Of a DNA stretch of 64,000 nucleotides, positions 54,182-64,000 are shown in pieces; within the stretch, counting starts at the first letter, position 1, and each line of letters begins with the position of its first letter. Below the pieces are notes generated by a model that was not told where the DNA came from, ran no database searches, and saw nothing but the letters and a program-made list of their open reading frames with translations. The position numbers were made by a program, and so were the translations under genes. Source of the DNA: Frateuria flava (GTDB lineage Bacteria; Pseudomonadota; Gammaproteobacteria; Xanthomonadales; Rhodanobacteraceae); assembly GCF_017837635.1 (NCBI RefSeq), contig NZ_JAGJRS010000013.1:248001-312000 (forward strand). Direction: 5' to 3'.

Positions 54182-54514
54182 ATGAACCGAACCCGTGATC
54201 TCGAACAGCGCTTCGACGGCGCCAGCGAACGCGTACGCGACCGCGTGCGCCAGTACGCCAGCGGCACCGCCGACACGGCCAATGGCCTGATCGAACGTGG
54301 CCGTCGCCTGACCACGCGCCTGGGGCGCCGTGGCTCCGGTTACGGCAAGCAGATGTCGCACATGGCCGAGGACCTGGCCGACGAGGCGAGCTACCAGTAC
54401 CGCCGCGTGCGCCGCCACGCCAGCCGCCACCCGGTGGCGACCGTCGCCGTGGTCGCCGGCACCATCGGCGCGTTCTTCCTGCTGCGCAAGCTGTTGCGCA
54501 GCGACGAGGACTGA
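54182..54514 (+). CDS. Small DUF883/ElaB-like membrane protein
   Basis: A 110-residue protein with a basic helical N-terminal region (residues 1-75, heptad-like, rich in Arg and Gln) and a C-terminal membrane anchor (TVAVVAGTIGAFFLLRKLLR). The ending RRHASRHPVATVAVVAGTIGAFFL is the pattern of DUF883/YqjD/ElaB proteins that bind ribosomes at the inner membrane in stationary phase. GGAGG lies before the ATG. Whether it binds ribosomes here is inference. Confidence 0.75.
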   Translation: MNRTRDLEQRFDGASERVRDRVRQYASGTADTANGLIERGRRLTTRLGRRGSGYGKQMSHMAEDLADEASYQYRRVRRHASRHPVATVAVVAGTIGAFFLLRKLLRSDED

Positions 54515-55104
54515 GTTCCTGGCGGAACGCGCTTCGAAGGCTGGCCTTTTTCTCAGGGGGCGGCCTTCGAGCGGACCTCACTCGCGAACCGTGCCGCCGC
54601 GAGCGGGAGGTCTGTCATCCCGCCAGTCCTTTCCTCGCGGCTGACTCGGCCGGGAGCTCGACCGTCTGCTGCGGGCGGTGCTCTCCGGGCAAGCGGGAAT
54701 CTATTCTGGCTTTCCCTTGCCGGGATCGACGCTAACCAGGCTGACGCCGAGGCTTGCGGAAATGCCTCCGCGAGCCCGGCCCCTCACCCCGAAAGACGGA
54801 GCCGAGTGCGGCGCGCGCGCACAAAAATGCCCTTGCAAGGCGCTCGGAAGCCCGCCGCAGGCGAGCCAGGTCGCGGAGAGACAACGCTAGGGCGCCAAGC
54901 AAAGCCCCTTCCGCGCGGGACCTCCGCGAGCTCAGCCCCCATCCCAACCACTCCCCGCAGCCTGATTGGCACCCGTCCGAGCAGAAGGACCTGGAGTCCT
55001 CGATTCCACCGGCGTCGTTCCCGCAACGCGGGAAGGACGTCAGTTGAAAGGTGGATGGGGCGAGCGCCCCCCTGGGGCTGATCGGGTCCCCGGCATGGGG
55101 GATA
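54515..55104. other. 590-bp intergenic region with repeat remnants
   Basis: Between two convergent genes. No frame has coding character. The stretch 54763-54835 is a copy of the long interspersed repeat lacking its palindrome. The remaining sequence contains short GC-rich palindromes (for example TTCCCGCAACGCGGGAA near 55018) with no recognisable function. Confidence 0.5.
54763..54835 (+). repeat. Long interspersed repeat, copy lacking the palindrome
   Basis: TGCCTCCGCGAGCCCGGCCC then CCTCACCCC is followed directly by GACGGAGCCGAGTGCGGCG, so the CTCTCCCC/GGGGAGAG hairpin found in the other copies is absent. Confidence 0.6.
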
Positions 55105-55335
55105 TCAGCCGGCGGCGCGCACTCGCATGCGCGGTTCCGGCAAGGTGGGCGAGTGCGGATCGACCGGTGGCAGCTCCGGTTGCTGCGGCCCCGGATTGAC
55201 CGGATCGCGCGGCCGCTCCGGCGGCGGATCCTGCTGCGGATGTTCCGGCGGCCCGGGCGGACCGCCCATCGCGATTCCTGCCTGGGGATGACTGGCGACC
55301 GCCGCTTCGGCGGCACTGGGCATGAAGCGGATCAT
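55105..55335 (-). CDS. Small proline-rich protein
   Basis: A 76-residue frame (start MIRFMPSAAEAAVASHPQAG) with a proline-rich middle (GGPPGPPEHPQQDPPPERPR, then PVDPHSPTLPEP). No membrane segment or family recognised. The composition is unlike the alternative frames, and such small Pro-rich proteins are common in related genomes, so I list it as a likely but unproven gene. A second ATG 12 bases in is possible. It is divergent from the TPP riboswitch. Confidence 0.45.
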   Translation of the reverse strand: MIRFMPSAAEAAVASHPQAGIAMGGPPGPPEHPQQDPPPERPRDPVNPGPQQPELPPVDPHSPTLPEPRMRVRAAG

Positions 55336-55467
55336 GGGAACCTGCGCGTGGCTGGAGTGCCCCGAGTATCGGCAACGCTGCGTGCGCGGCGCGCGAAAAA
55401 CCGGTTCCGCGCCCGCCTCACGGCGGCTCGATGGACAATGGCAGTCAGGCGCCATTAGCCTAGCGTG

Positions 55468-58380
<2,913 letters not shown>

Positions 58381-58384
<4 letters not shown>

Positions 58385-58575
58385 AGCTCATCGTGAACGG
58401 CGAACCGCACGCGCCGGCGCCCGACCTCGCCACCCTGGTCGAGCAGCTGGGGCTGGCCGGCACGGCGGTCGCCACCGCGCTCAACGGTCGCTTCGTTCCC
58501 GTGGCGGCGCGCGCCGCCACGCCGCTGGCCGAAGGCGACCGCGTCGAAGTGCTCGCACCGATGCAGGGAGGCTGA
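58381..58575 (+). CDS. thiS: Sulfur carrier protein ThiS
   Basis: A 64-residue ubiquitin-like protein ([20 protein letters not shown]) ending in the Gly-Gly tail (APMQGG) that ThiF adenylates and that becomes a thiocarboxylate. The ATG forms an ATGA overlap with the thiO stop. It lies 1 base before thiG. Confidence 0.96.
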
Positions 58576-58576
58576 G

Positions 58577-59347
58577 ATGAACCCGCTCGAACTCTACGGC
58601 CGGCGCTTCCACTCGCGGCTGCTGCTGGGCACCGCAAACTTTCCATCGCCGGAGCGGATGACCGCTGCGGTGCATGCGGCGCAGGCGCAGATCCTTACCG
58701 TCTCGCTGCGCCGCACCGCGGTCGGCGGCGAGGCGTTCTGGGACCAGGTGCGCGGACTCGGCACGCAGGTGCTGCCCAACACCGCCGGTTGCCACGGCGT
58801 GCGCGAGGCGGTGACCACCGCGCAGATGGCGCGCGAACTGTTCGGCACGCGCTGGATCAAGCTGGAAGTGATCGCGGACGACGATACCCTGTGCCCCGAC
58901 GTGGTCGGCCTGGTGGAGGCCGCCCGCGTGCTGGTGGCCGAGGGCTTCGAGGTGTTCCCCTACACCACCGACGACCTCGGCGTGGCCGCGCGGCTGCTCG
59001 ATGCCGGTTGCCGCGTGCTGATGCCCCTGGCCGCGCCGATCGGCAGCGCCCGCGGCCTGTCCCATCCGTGCGGGCTGCGGGCGTTGCGCGCCCACTTTCC
59101 GGACGTGCCGCTGATCGTCGACGCCGGCCTCGGCCTGCCCTCGCACGCGGCGGCGGTCATGGAGCTGGGCTATGACGCGGTGCTGCTCAACACCGCCGTG
59201 GCGCAGGCCGGCGATCCGGAGGCGATGGCCCGCGCCTTCGCGCAGGCGGTGAGTGCCGGACGCACCGCCTACCTGGCCGACCCGATCGCGCCGCGCGACA
59301 TGGCCGCGCCTTCCACGCCGGTGCTCGGCATGGCGGTGCTGGCATGA
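58577..59347 (+). CDS. thiG: Thiazole synthase
   Basis: ThiG makes the thiazole phosphate from deoxyxylulose 5-phosphate, iminoglycine and ThiS thiocarboxylate. The 256-residue TIM-barrel protein has [19 protein letters not shown] at the start, [14 protein letters not shown], the Schiff-base Lys95 in [11 protein letters not shown], and [18 protein letters not shown] and [15 protein letters not shown]. Full length. ATGA overlap with thiE follows. Confidence 0.97.
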   Translation: MNPLELYGRRFHSRLLLGTANFPSPERMTAAVHAAQAQILTVSLRRTAVGGEAFWDQVRGLGTQVLPNTAGCHGVREAVTTAQMARELFGTRWIKLEVIADDDTLCPDVVGLVEAARVLVAEGFEVFPYTTDDLGVAARLLDAGCRVLMPLAAPIGSARGLSHPCGLRALRAHFPDVPLIVDAGLGLPSHAAAVMELGYDAVLLNTAVAQAGDPEAMARAFAQAVSAGRTAYLADPIAPRDMAAPSTPVLGMAVLA

Positions 59348-59952
59348 ACCGGTTGCCGCGTTTCTATCCGGTGGTCGACAGCGCCGCGCTGGTACGCGAC
59401 CTGGCCGCCGCCGGCGCGCGGCTGGTGCAGCTGCGCATCAAGCAGGCGGACGACGACCGGCTGCGGCGGGAGATCGCCGATGCGCTCGCTGCCTGCCGGC
59501 GCCACGGCGCGCAGCTGGTGGTCAACGATCACTGGGAGCTGGCGATCGAGCAGGGCGCGGATTTCGTGCACCTGGGCCAGGAGGATCTGGACGGCGCCGA
59601 CCTTCCCGCGTTGCGCCGCCACGGATTGCGCCTGGGCGTGAGCACGCACGATCGCCACGAACTGGCGCGCGCACGCGGCGTGCGCCCGGACTACGTCGCG
59701 CTCGGGCCGATCTGGCCGACCGCGCTCAAGGCGATGCCCTGGGCGCCGCAGGGCGTGGGGCGGATCGGCGAGTGGAAGCGGGCCATCGGCACGCTGCCGC
59801 TGGTGGCCATCGGCGGCATAACGCTCGAACGCGCGCCGGCCTGCCTGGCCGCGGGGGCGGACGCCGTGGCGATGGTCGGCGACGTGGTCCGCCACGCCGA
59901 CCCGCCCGCCCGCGCGCGGGCCTGGCTCGACGCACTGGGGAGCCTCGCATGA
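59344..59952 (+). CDS. thiE: Thiamine-phosphate synthase
   Basis: ThiE joins HMP-PP and thiazole phosphate. The 202-residue TIM barrel has [64 protein letters not shown] and [26 protein letters not shown]. The core motifs are intact; TenI-like proteins share the fold, but position in the operon and the presence of the synthase motifs favour ThiE. Coupled by ATGA to both neighbours. Confidence 0.94.
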   Translation: MNRLPRFYPVVDSAALVRDLAAAGARLVQLRIKQADDDRLRREIADALAACRRHGAQLVVNDHWELAIEQGADFVHLGQEDLDGADLPALRRHGLRLGVSTHDRHELARARGVRPDYVALGPIWPTALKAMPWAPQGVGRIGEWKRAIGTLPLVAIGGITLERAPACLAAGADAVAMVGDVVRHADPPARARAWLDALGSLA

Positions 59953-60932
59953 ACGCGCGCTACCGGACCCAGATGCGCCTGCCGCAGGTCGGCGAGCAGG
60001 GCCAGGCGCGGCTGGCCGGCGCACACGTGCTGGTGGTCGGCGCCGGCGGACTCGGCTGCGCACTGCTGCCCTGGCTGGTGGGGGCCGGCGTGGGCCGCGT
60101 CACGGTGATGGACCCGGACACGGTGGAGCTGCACAACCTCCATCGCCAGCCGCTCTACCGCATGGCCGACATCGGTCGGCCGAAGGCCCGCGCGGCCTGC
60201 CTCGCGCTGGGCGAGCTCAACCCGGAGACCCGCCTGCGCGCACGCATCGAGCCGCTCACGCCGGCCAATGCGCCGGAGCGGGTGGCCGCCGCCGACGTGG
60301 TGCTCGACGCGGCCGACACCCTCGCCGTCACCTACACCCTGAGCGACGCCTGCCTGCGCCTCGGCCGGCCGCTGGTGAGCGCCTCGGCAGTGGGCCTGGG
60401 CGGCTACGTCGGCGTGTTCTGCGACGGCGCGCCGAGCTACCGCGCGGTGTTTCCGCAGCTGCCTACGCACGGCGGCGACTGCGACAGCGCCGGCGTGCTC
60501 GGGCCGGTGGTCGCGTTGCTGGGCGCACTGCAGGCGCAGTTCGCGCTGGCCCTGCTGCTCGACCTCTCGCCCTCGCCGCGGGGCCGGTTGTTCAGTTGGG
60601 ATGCCCGCCGCCTGCGCTTCGGCGGCTGCGGCTTCGACGGTGCCGCCGAGCCCGCGCAGGCGCTGCCGTTCATCGCCGTCTCGCAAGTGCACGATACCGA
60701 TCTTGTGCTCGACCTGCGCGGCGGCGAAGGGCCGCCCTCGCCGCTACCGCAGGCCTTGCGCCTGACGATGGACGAGCTGCCCGCACGCGTGCCGACCTTG
60801 CCACGCGGACCCCGCATCGTGCTCGGCTGTCGCACCGGCCTGCGCGCGGCGCGCGCGGCGGCGCTGCTGTCGCACCACGGCCACGAAACGCTGGCATTGC
60901 TGGCGTTCGGCGAACCGCAGTGGCCCGCGTGA
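59949..60932 (+). CDS. thiF: ThiS adenylyltransferase ThiF with C-terminal rhodanese-like domain
   Basis: ThiF activates the ThiS C-terminus with ATP. Residues 1-240 are an E1-like domain with GAGGLG at 31-36, MDPDTVELHNLHRQPLY and the catalytic-type Cys178 in GGDCDSAGVLGPV. The zinc-binding cysteines of ThiF/MoeB (CYRCL and CPVC) are absent: the first position reads SYRAVF (163-168). Residues about 248-327 form a shortened rhodanese-like domain with the loop GCRTGLRAA (Cys294). In E. coli the sulfur comes through ThiI, so this fusion may deliver it directly; that is inference. Overlaps thiE and thiD. Confidence 0.93.
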   Translation: MNARYRTQMRLPQVGEQGQARLAGAHVLVVGAGGLGCALLPWLVGAGVGRVTVMDPDTVELHNLHRQPLYRMADIGRPKARAACLALGELNPETRLRARIEPLTPANAPERVAAADVVLDAADTLAVTYTLSDACLRLGRPLVSASAVGLGGYVGVFCDGAPSYRAVFPQLPTHGGDCDSAGVLGPVVALLGALQAQFALALLLDLSPSPRGRLFSWDARRLRFGGCGFDGAAEPAQALPFIAVSQVHDTDLVLDLRGGEGPPSPLPQALRLTMDELPARVPTLPRGPRIVLGCRTGLRAARAAALLSHHGHETLALLAFGEPQWPA

Positions 60933-61783
60933 GCGCGAACGTGCTCGCCATCGGCGGCACCGACCCGAGCGGGGCGGCCGGCCTGTGTGCCGACCTCAAG
61001 ACCTTCGCCGCGCTGGGTGTCTATGGCATGGCGGTGACTACCGCGGTGGTCGCGCAGAACGGCCAGGCCGTGCATCGCGTGCAACCGCTTTCGCCGGCGC
61101 TGGTCGCCGCCCAGCTCGATGCCGTATTCGAGGACGTACGCGTGGATGCGGTGAAGATCGGCATGCTCGCCACCGCACCGATCGCCCGTACCGTCGCGGC
61201 TCGCCTTCGGGGTCATCGCGCGCCCCGAATCGTGCTCGACCCGGTGCTGGGCGCCAGCGTGGGCGCGCGACTGCTCGCGCATGACGCCCTCGCCGTGCTG
61301 CGCGACGAGCTGCTGCCGCTGGCCAGCGTACTCACCCCCAACCTCGCCGAGGCGGCCGCACTGCTCGGCGAGGCGCCCGCCACCGACCTGGCCACGATGC
61401 TCGCCGGTGCCGCCCGGTTGCGCGCGCAGGGACCGGCGTGGGTGTTGCTCAAGGGCGGTCATCTGGCCGGGCCGCGCAGCCCGGACGTACTGCTGGGCGC
61501 CGATGGCATGCGCGTATTCGACGCACCGCGGCTCGCCGCCCGCGGCGATCGCGGCACCGGCTGCACCCTGGCGTCCGCCATCGCCGCGCTGCTGCCCTCG
61601 CGCCCGGTGCCCATGGCCATCGAGGCGGCCAAGCGTTACGTGACGCTGGCACTGGGCGCGAGCGGGGAGCTGTCGGTGGGGCGCACCCGCAGCCCGCTGC
61701 AGCACGCGGTCCGGCTGCAGCCGTCGCCCGATGCCGATGGGGCCGTGCGAGGCCACGCGGCCGACCCCGTGCGCTGCGGGTAA
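60929..61783 (+). CDS. thiD: Hydroxymethylpyrimidine (phosphate) kinase
   Basis: ThiD phosphorylates HMP to HMP-P and HMP-PP. The 284-residue ribokinase-like protein has IGGTDPSGAAGLCADLKTFA at the N-terminus, TAVVAQNGQAV, VDAVKIGMLA, LDPVLGAS, LTPNLAEAAALLGE, LLKGGHL, and the anion-hole DRGTGCTLASAIAALL. GTG start shared with the thiF stop (GTGA). Last clear gene of the thi operon; an MFS transporter follows 30 bases later. Confidence 0.95.
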   Translation: MSANVLAIGGTDPSGAAGLCADLKTFAALGVYGMAVTTAVVAQNGQAVHRVQPLSPALVAAQLDAVFEDVRVDAVKIGMLATAPIARTVAARLRGHRAPRIVLDPVLGASVGARLLAHDALAVLRDELLPLASVLTPNLAEAAALLGEAPATDLATMLAGAARLRAQGPAWVLLKGGHLAGPRSPDVLLGADGMRVFDAPRLAARGDRGTGCTLASAIAALLPSRPVPMAIEAAKRYVTLALGASGELSVGRTRSPLQHAVRLQPSPDADGAVRGHAADPVRCG

Positions 61784-61813
61784 GCTTGGTCTTCTCCCGC
61801 CCGGCGTGCCTGC

Positions 61814-63415
61814 ATGTCCCACAAGAGCATCACCTTCCACCACCCGGTGGCCTTCTGGGCCGGCTGCCTGTGCGTGATCGCCGGCGTGCTGGCGCACCTG
61901 CCGATGCTCGCGATGGCCGCGCCGATGCACTACCGGCTGGCCGGCATGCCGATGGACAACCTGATGCTCACCGGCATGGCGCTGGTGCCGCTGGGCGTGC
62001 TGCTGTCGGGCTACGGGCTGATGCCGCGGCTGGCGCAGATGCGGCGCACGCTGCACGGGAACCTCGACCCGCTGCCGTTCCACGTCGCCGATCACGTGCC
62101 GCTCAATCGCGAGCACTGGAAGCTGGTGGGCGTGTTGACCCTGGCGCTGGCGGTGGACGTGATGAAACCGGCCACGATCGGTTTCGTGATGCCGGGCATG
62201 TCGGCCGAGTACGGCATCAGCGGCGCCACCGCCGGCCTGCTGGCCCTGTCGGCGCTGATCGGCACCACCGTCGGCTCGATCGTGTGGGGGCGCCTGGGCG
62301 ACCTGTTCGGCCGGCGCGCCACGATCCTGCTCTCGGCGCTGATGTTCATGGGCACCTCGATCTGCGGCGCGATGCCTTCGTTCGGCTGGAACCTGGTGAT
62401 GTGCTTCATGATGGGTGCCGCGGCCGGCGGCATGCTGCCGATCACCTTCACGCTGATGGCCGAGACCATTCCCACCGCGCACCGCGGCTGGCTGCTGGTG
62501 GCGCTGGGCGGCGTGGGCACCTCGGCCGGCTACCTGCTGGCTTCAGGTGCGGCGACGCTGTTCGAGCCGGCCTACAGCTGGCGGGCCTTGTGGCTGCTCA
62601 ACCTGCCCACCGGCGCGCTGATCGTGCTGCTCAACCGCTACATCCCCGAGTCACCGCGGTTCCTCGCGCTGGCCGGACTGGAAGACCAGGCGCGCGCGGT
62701 GCTGCTCAAATTTTCCGGCGACCAGCCGCCGGTGCGCGGGAGCGCGCCACAGCCGGCGCAAACCCACACGCACGCGGCCGAGCGGATCGGCATGCGCCAG
62801 CTGCTGCGCGGGCGGCATGCGGCGATCACCTGGGGCCTGATGGTCTGTGCGGTCGCCTGGGGACTGGCCAACTTCGGCTTCCTGCTGTGGCTGCCGGCCA
62901 ACTTGGTCAAACTGGGCATCGACGCGCAGGCGAGCGCCGCGTTGCTGGCACGGTCGGCGGTGCTGGCCTTGCCGGGCATCGCCATCGTGGTCGCCTGTTA
63001 CCAGCGCTGGAGCAGCATCCGTACGCTGGTGCTGTTCATCGGGTTGACCGCGGCGTCACTGTTGTTGTTCTTCGCGATCGGGGCGGCGGGGTTGCGCTCG
63101 AACGCGCTGACCACGGCCGCCACGGTGGCGCTGCTGCTGAGCATCAGCGGGGTGATCGCGACGCTGATCCCCTATGCGGCGGAGATCTACCCCGTGCACC
63201 TGCGCAGCACCGGCTCGGGCCTGATCGCCGGGGGCTCGAAGCTGGGCGGCATTCTGGGCGCACTGCTGGGCGTGCTCGGCTTGTTCGAGCATTTCATGCT
63301 GTCGGCGCTGCTGATCGCCTTGCCGATGGGGCTGGCAGCATGGCTGTTGATGCGCCGCGGTATCGAGACGCGCGGGCATGGGCTGGAGGCGATCCAGCAG
63401 GTGTTGTCGGAGTAG
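61814..63415 (+). CDS. MFS transporter with N-terminal extra membrane region
   Basis: A 533-residue transporter. Residues 1-75 add two hydrophobic segments (FWAGCLCVIAGVLAHLPMLA and NLMLTGMALVPLGVLLSGYG) before a normal twelve-helix MFS core starting near residue 95. The core has the loop motif GRLGDLFGRRATILLSAL, LMAETIPTAHRGWLLVALGG and PESPRFLALAGLED, as in the metabolite:proton symporters. A cytoplasmic His/Thr segment (AQTHTHAAERIG) follows. Being 30 bases behind thiD it may be cotranscribed with the thi operon and could move a thiamine-related compound, which is inference. Confidence 0.85.
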   Translation: MSHKSITFHHPVAFWAGCLCVIAGVLAHLPMLAMAAPMHYRLAGMPMDNLMLTGMALVPLGVLLSGYGLMPRLAQMRRTLHGNLDPLPFHVADHVPLNREHWKLVGVLTLALAVDVMKPATIGFVMPGMSAEYGISGATAGLLALSALIGTTVGSIVWGRLGDLFGRRATILLSALMFMGTSICGAMPSFGWNLVMCFMMGAAAGGMLPITFTLMAETIPTAHRGWLLVALGGVGTSAGYLLASGAATLFEPAYSWRALWLLNLPTGALIVLLNRYIPESPRFLALAGLEDQARAVLLKFSGDQPPVRGSAPQPAQTHTHAAERIGMRQLLRGRHAAITWGLMVCAVAWGLANFGFLLWLPANLVKLGIDAQASAALLARSAVLALPGIAIVVACYQRWSSIRTLVLFIGLTAASLLLFFAIGAAGLRSNALTTAATVALLLSISGVIATLIPYAAEIYPVHLRSTGSGLIAGGSKLGGILGALLGVLGLFEHFMLSALLIALPMGLAAWLLMRRGIETRGHGLEAIQQVLSE

Positions 63416-63526
63416 TCGATTGGGTCAGGCGCGGGCCTTTCGCGACCGGGCTCGGCAGCCGCGGGCTTCCGCGAGTGACTGCGAAGAGGGGCGCGGGAAC
63501 GGCCGCCAGGGCAAGCCAACGCAGGA

Positions 63527-63602
63527 GCCTCCCCGCGAGCCCGTCCCCTCACCCCAACCCTCTCCCCGGCGGGGAGAGGGAGCAGAGCGCGGCGTACACA
63601 TA
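63527..63602 (+). repeat. Long interspersed repeat, copy with palindrome
   Basis: GCCTCCCCGCGAGCCCGTCC, CCTCACCCC, then the palindrome CCCTCTCCCCGGCGGGGAGAGGG and GAGCAGAGCGCGGCGTACAC. The same order, reversed, is at 23690-23805. It fills part of the gap between the transporter and the convergent aceE. Confidence 0.75.
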
Positions 63603-63685
63603 CCAACCCGCGCGACTCGTGCCGCCTCCCGGGCGTCCGCGCTAAAGCGGCCGCAGGGGAGAGGGCAACGGGGGCTTCGAGGCAA

Positions 63686-64000
63686 TCAGACCGTCAGCGG
63701 GTTCGGCTTCTCGGGGTCGAGCTTGTACTCCTTGATCGCGCGCGCCACGTCCTTGGCGTTGACCAGGCCGTCCTTCGCCAGCGCGGCGAGTGCGGCGTGG
63801 GCGATCCAGTAGCGGTCGACCTCGAAGAACTCGCGCAGGTGCGCACGGGTGTCCGAACGGCCGTAGCCGTCGGTGCCCAGCACGGTGTAGCGCATCCCGT
63901 CGGGCATGAAGGCACGGATCTGGTCGGCGTATTCGCGCACGTAGTCGGTCGCCGCCACCGCGGGGCCGGAGCGCCCCTGCAGCAGTTGCGTGACGTACGG
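63686..64000 (-). CDS. aceE: Pyruvate dehydrogenase E1 component, C-terminal end
   Basis: The frame is open to the right window edge and encodes the last 104 residues of the homodimeric E1: VAATDYVREYADQIRAFMPD, YTVLGTDGYGRSDTRAHLREFFEVDRYWI, then KDVARAIKEYKLDPEKPNPL. E1 decarboxylates pyruvate with thiamine pyrophosphate and hands the acetyl group to AceF. The rest, about 800 residues, lies outside. It is not next to aceF, which is 32 kb to the left on the same strand. Confidence 0.95.
   Translation of the reverse strand, partial: PYVTQLLQGRSGPAVAATDYVREYADQIRAFMPDGMRYTVLGTDGYGRSDTRAHLREFFEVDRYWIAHAALAALAKDGLVNAKDVARAIKEYKLDPEKPNPLTV

Overview
The window is ordinary chromosome from a high-GC gammaproteobacterium. 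The protein repertoire (DUF2884, DUF2845 and DUF3247 proteins, a split pyruvate dehydrogenase, TAGAAT-type -10 boxes, abundant short palindromic intergenic repeats) points to the Xanthomonadales, most likely the Rhodanobacteraceae (Dyella, Rhodanobacter or Luteibacter type). That placement is an inference from protein character; no rRNA or tRNA gene lies in the window. I see no prophage, insertion sequence, integrase or CRISPR array. The accessory-looking part is the repeat content and several fused or chimeric genes.

Layout. 1-6313: recB (3' end outside the window) and recC on the minus strand, then a chorismate-lyase-like exported protein and trpE. 8631-9578: a membrane protein ending in a pilin-like domain. 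9767-13053: a response regulator, a small exported protein and a histidine kinase of the type called 'dedicated sortase system', but no sortase. 13225-18627: two tiny genes, a Sel1-like secreted protein, rpe, djlA with a small cytochrome c, then purC and two membrane proteins. 18689-29791: a glycoside hydrolase, an amino-acid permease, a UPF0104 membrane protein, a methyltransferase/erythromycin-esterase fusion, dinB, a DUF6624 protein and lpdA. 29805-36620: aceF, then an ABC ATPase with a giant permease/M1-peptidase fusion. 36843-42629: MscS and a run of small exported proteins, including two DUF2884 paralogues and one gene with an apparent frameshift. 42787-54514: a mixed set including YihY, UspA, a ferritin-like protein, lipoproteins, a LytTR regulator with a divergent acyltransferase, an EntS-like transporter, an amidinotransferase-fold hydrolase, an esterase and a GST. 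55468-63415: a TPP riboswitch and one thiamine operon, thiC-thiO-thiS-thiG-thiE-thiF-thiD, followed by an MFS transporter. 63686-64000: the C-terminus of aceE.

How parts work together. RecB and RecC are two of three subunits of exonuclease V; recD would lie left of the window. AceF and LpdA are the E2 and E3 of pyruvate dehydrogenase, while E1 (AceE) is 32 kb away on the same strand. The thi operon supplies both halves of thiamine: ThiC and ThiD for the pyrimidine, ThiO, ThiS, ThiG and ThiF for the thiazole, and ThiE to join them. The ATGA-type overlaps show tight translational coupling.

Most distinctive observations: a repeat of the intergenic type read in frame inside the lpdA linker; at least four families of palindromic intergenic elements, some of whose arms carry gene stop codons; a perfect 30-bp inverted repeat abutting the rpe start; a ThiF without its zinc cysteines but fused to a rhodanese-like domain; an orphan strong terminator suggesting a small RNA near 14.6 kb; and a riboswitch with a perfect 8-bp helix over the thiC ribosome-binding site.
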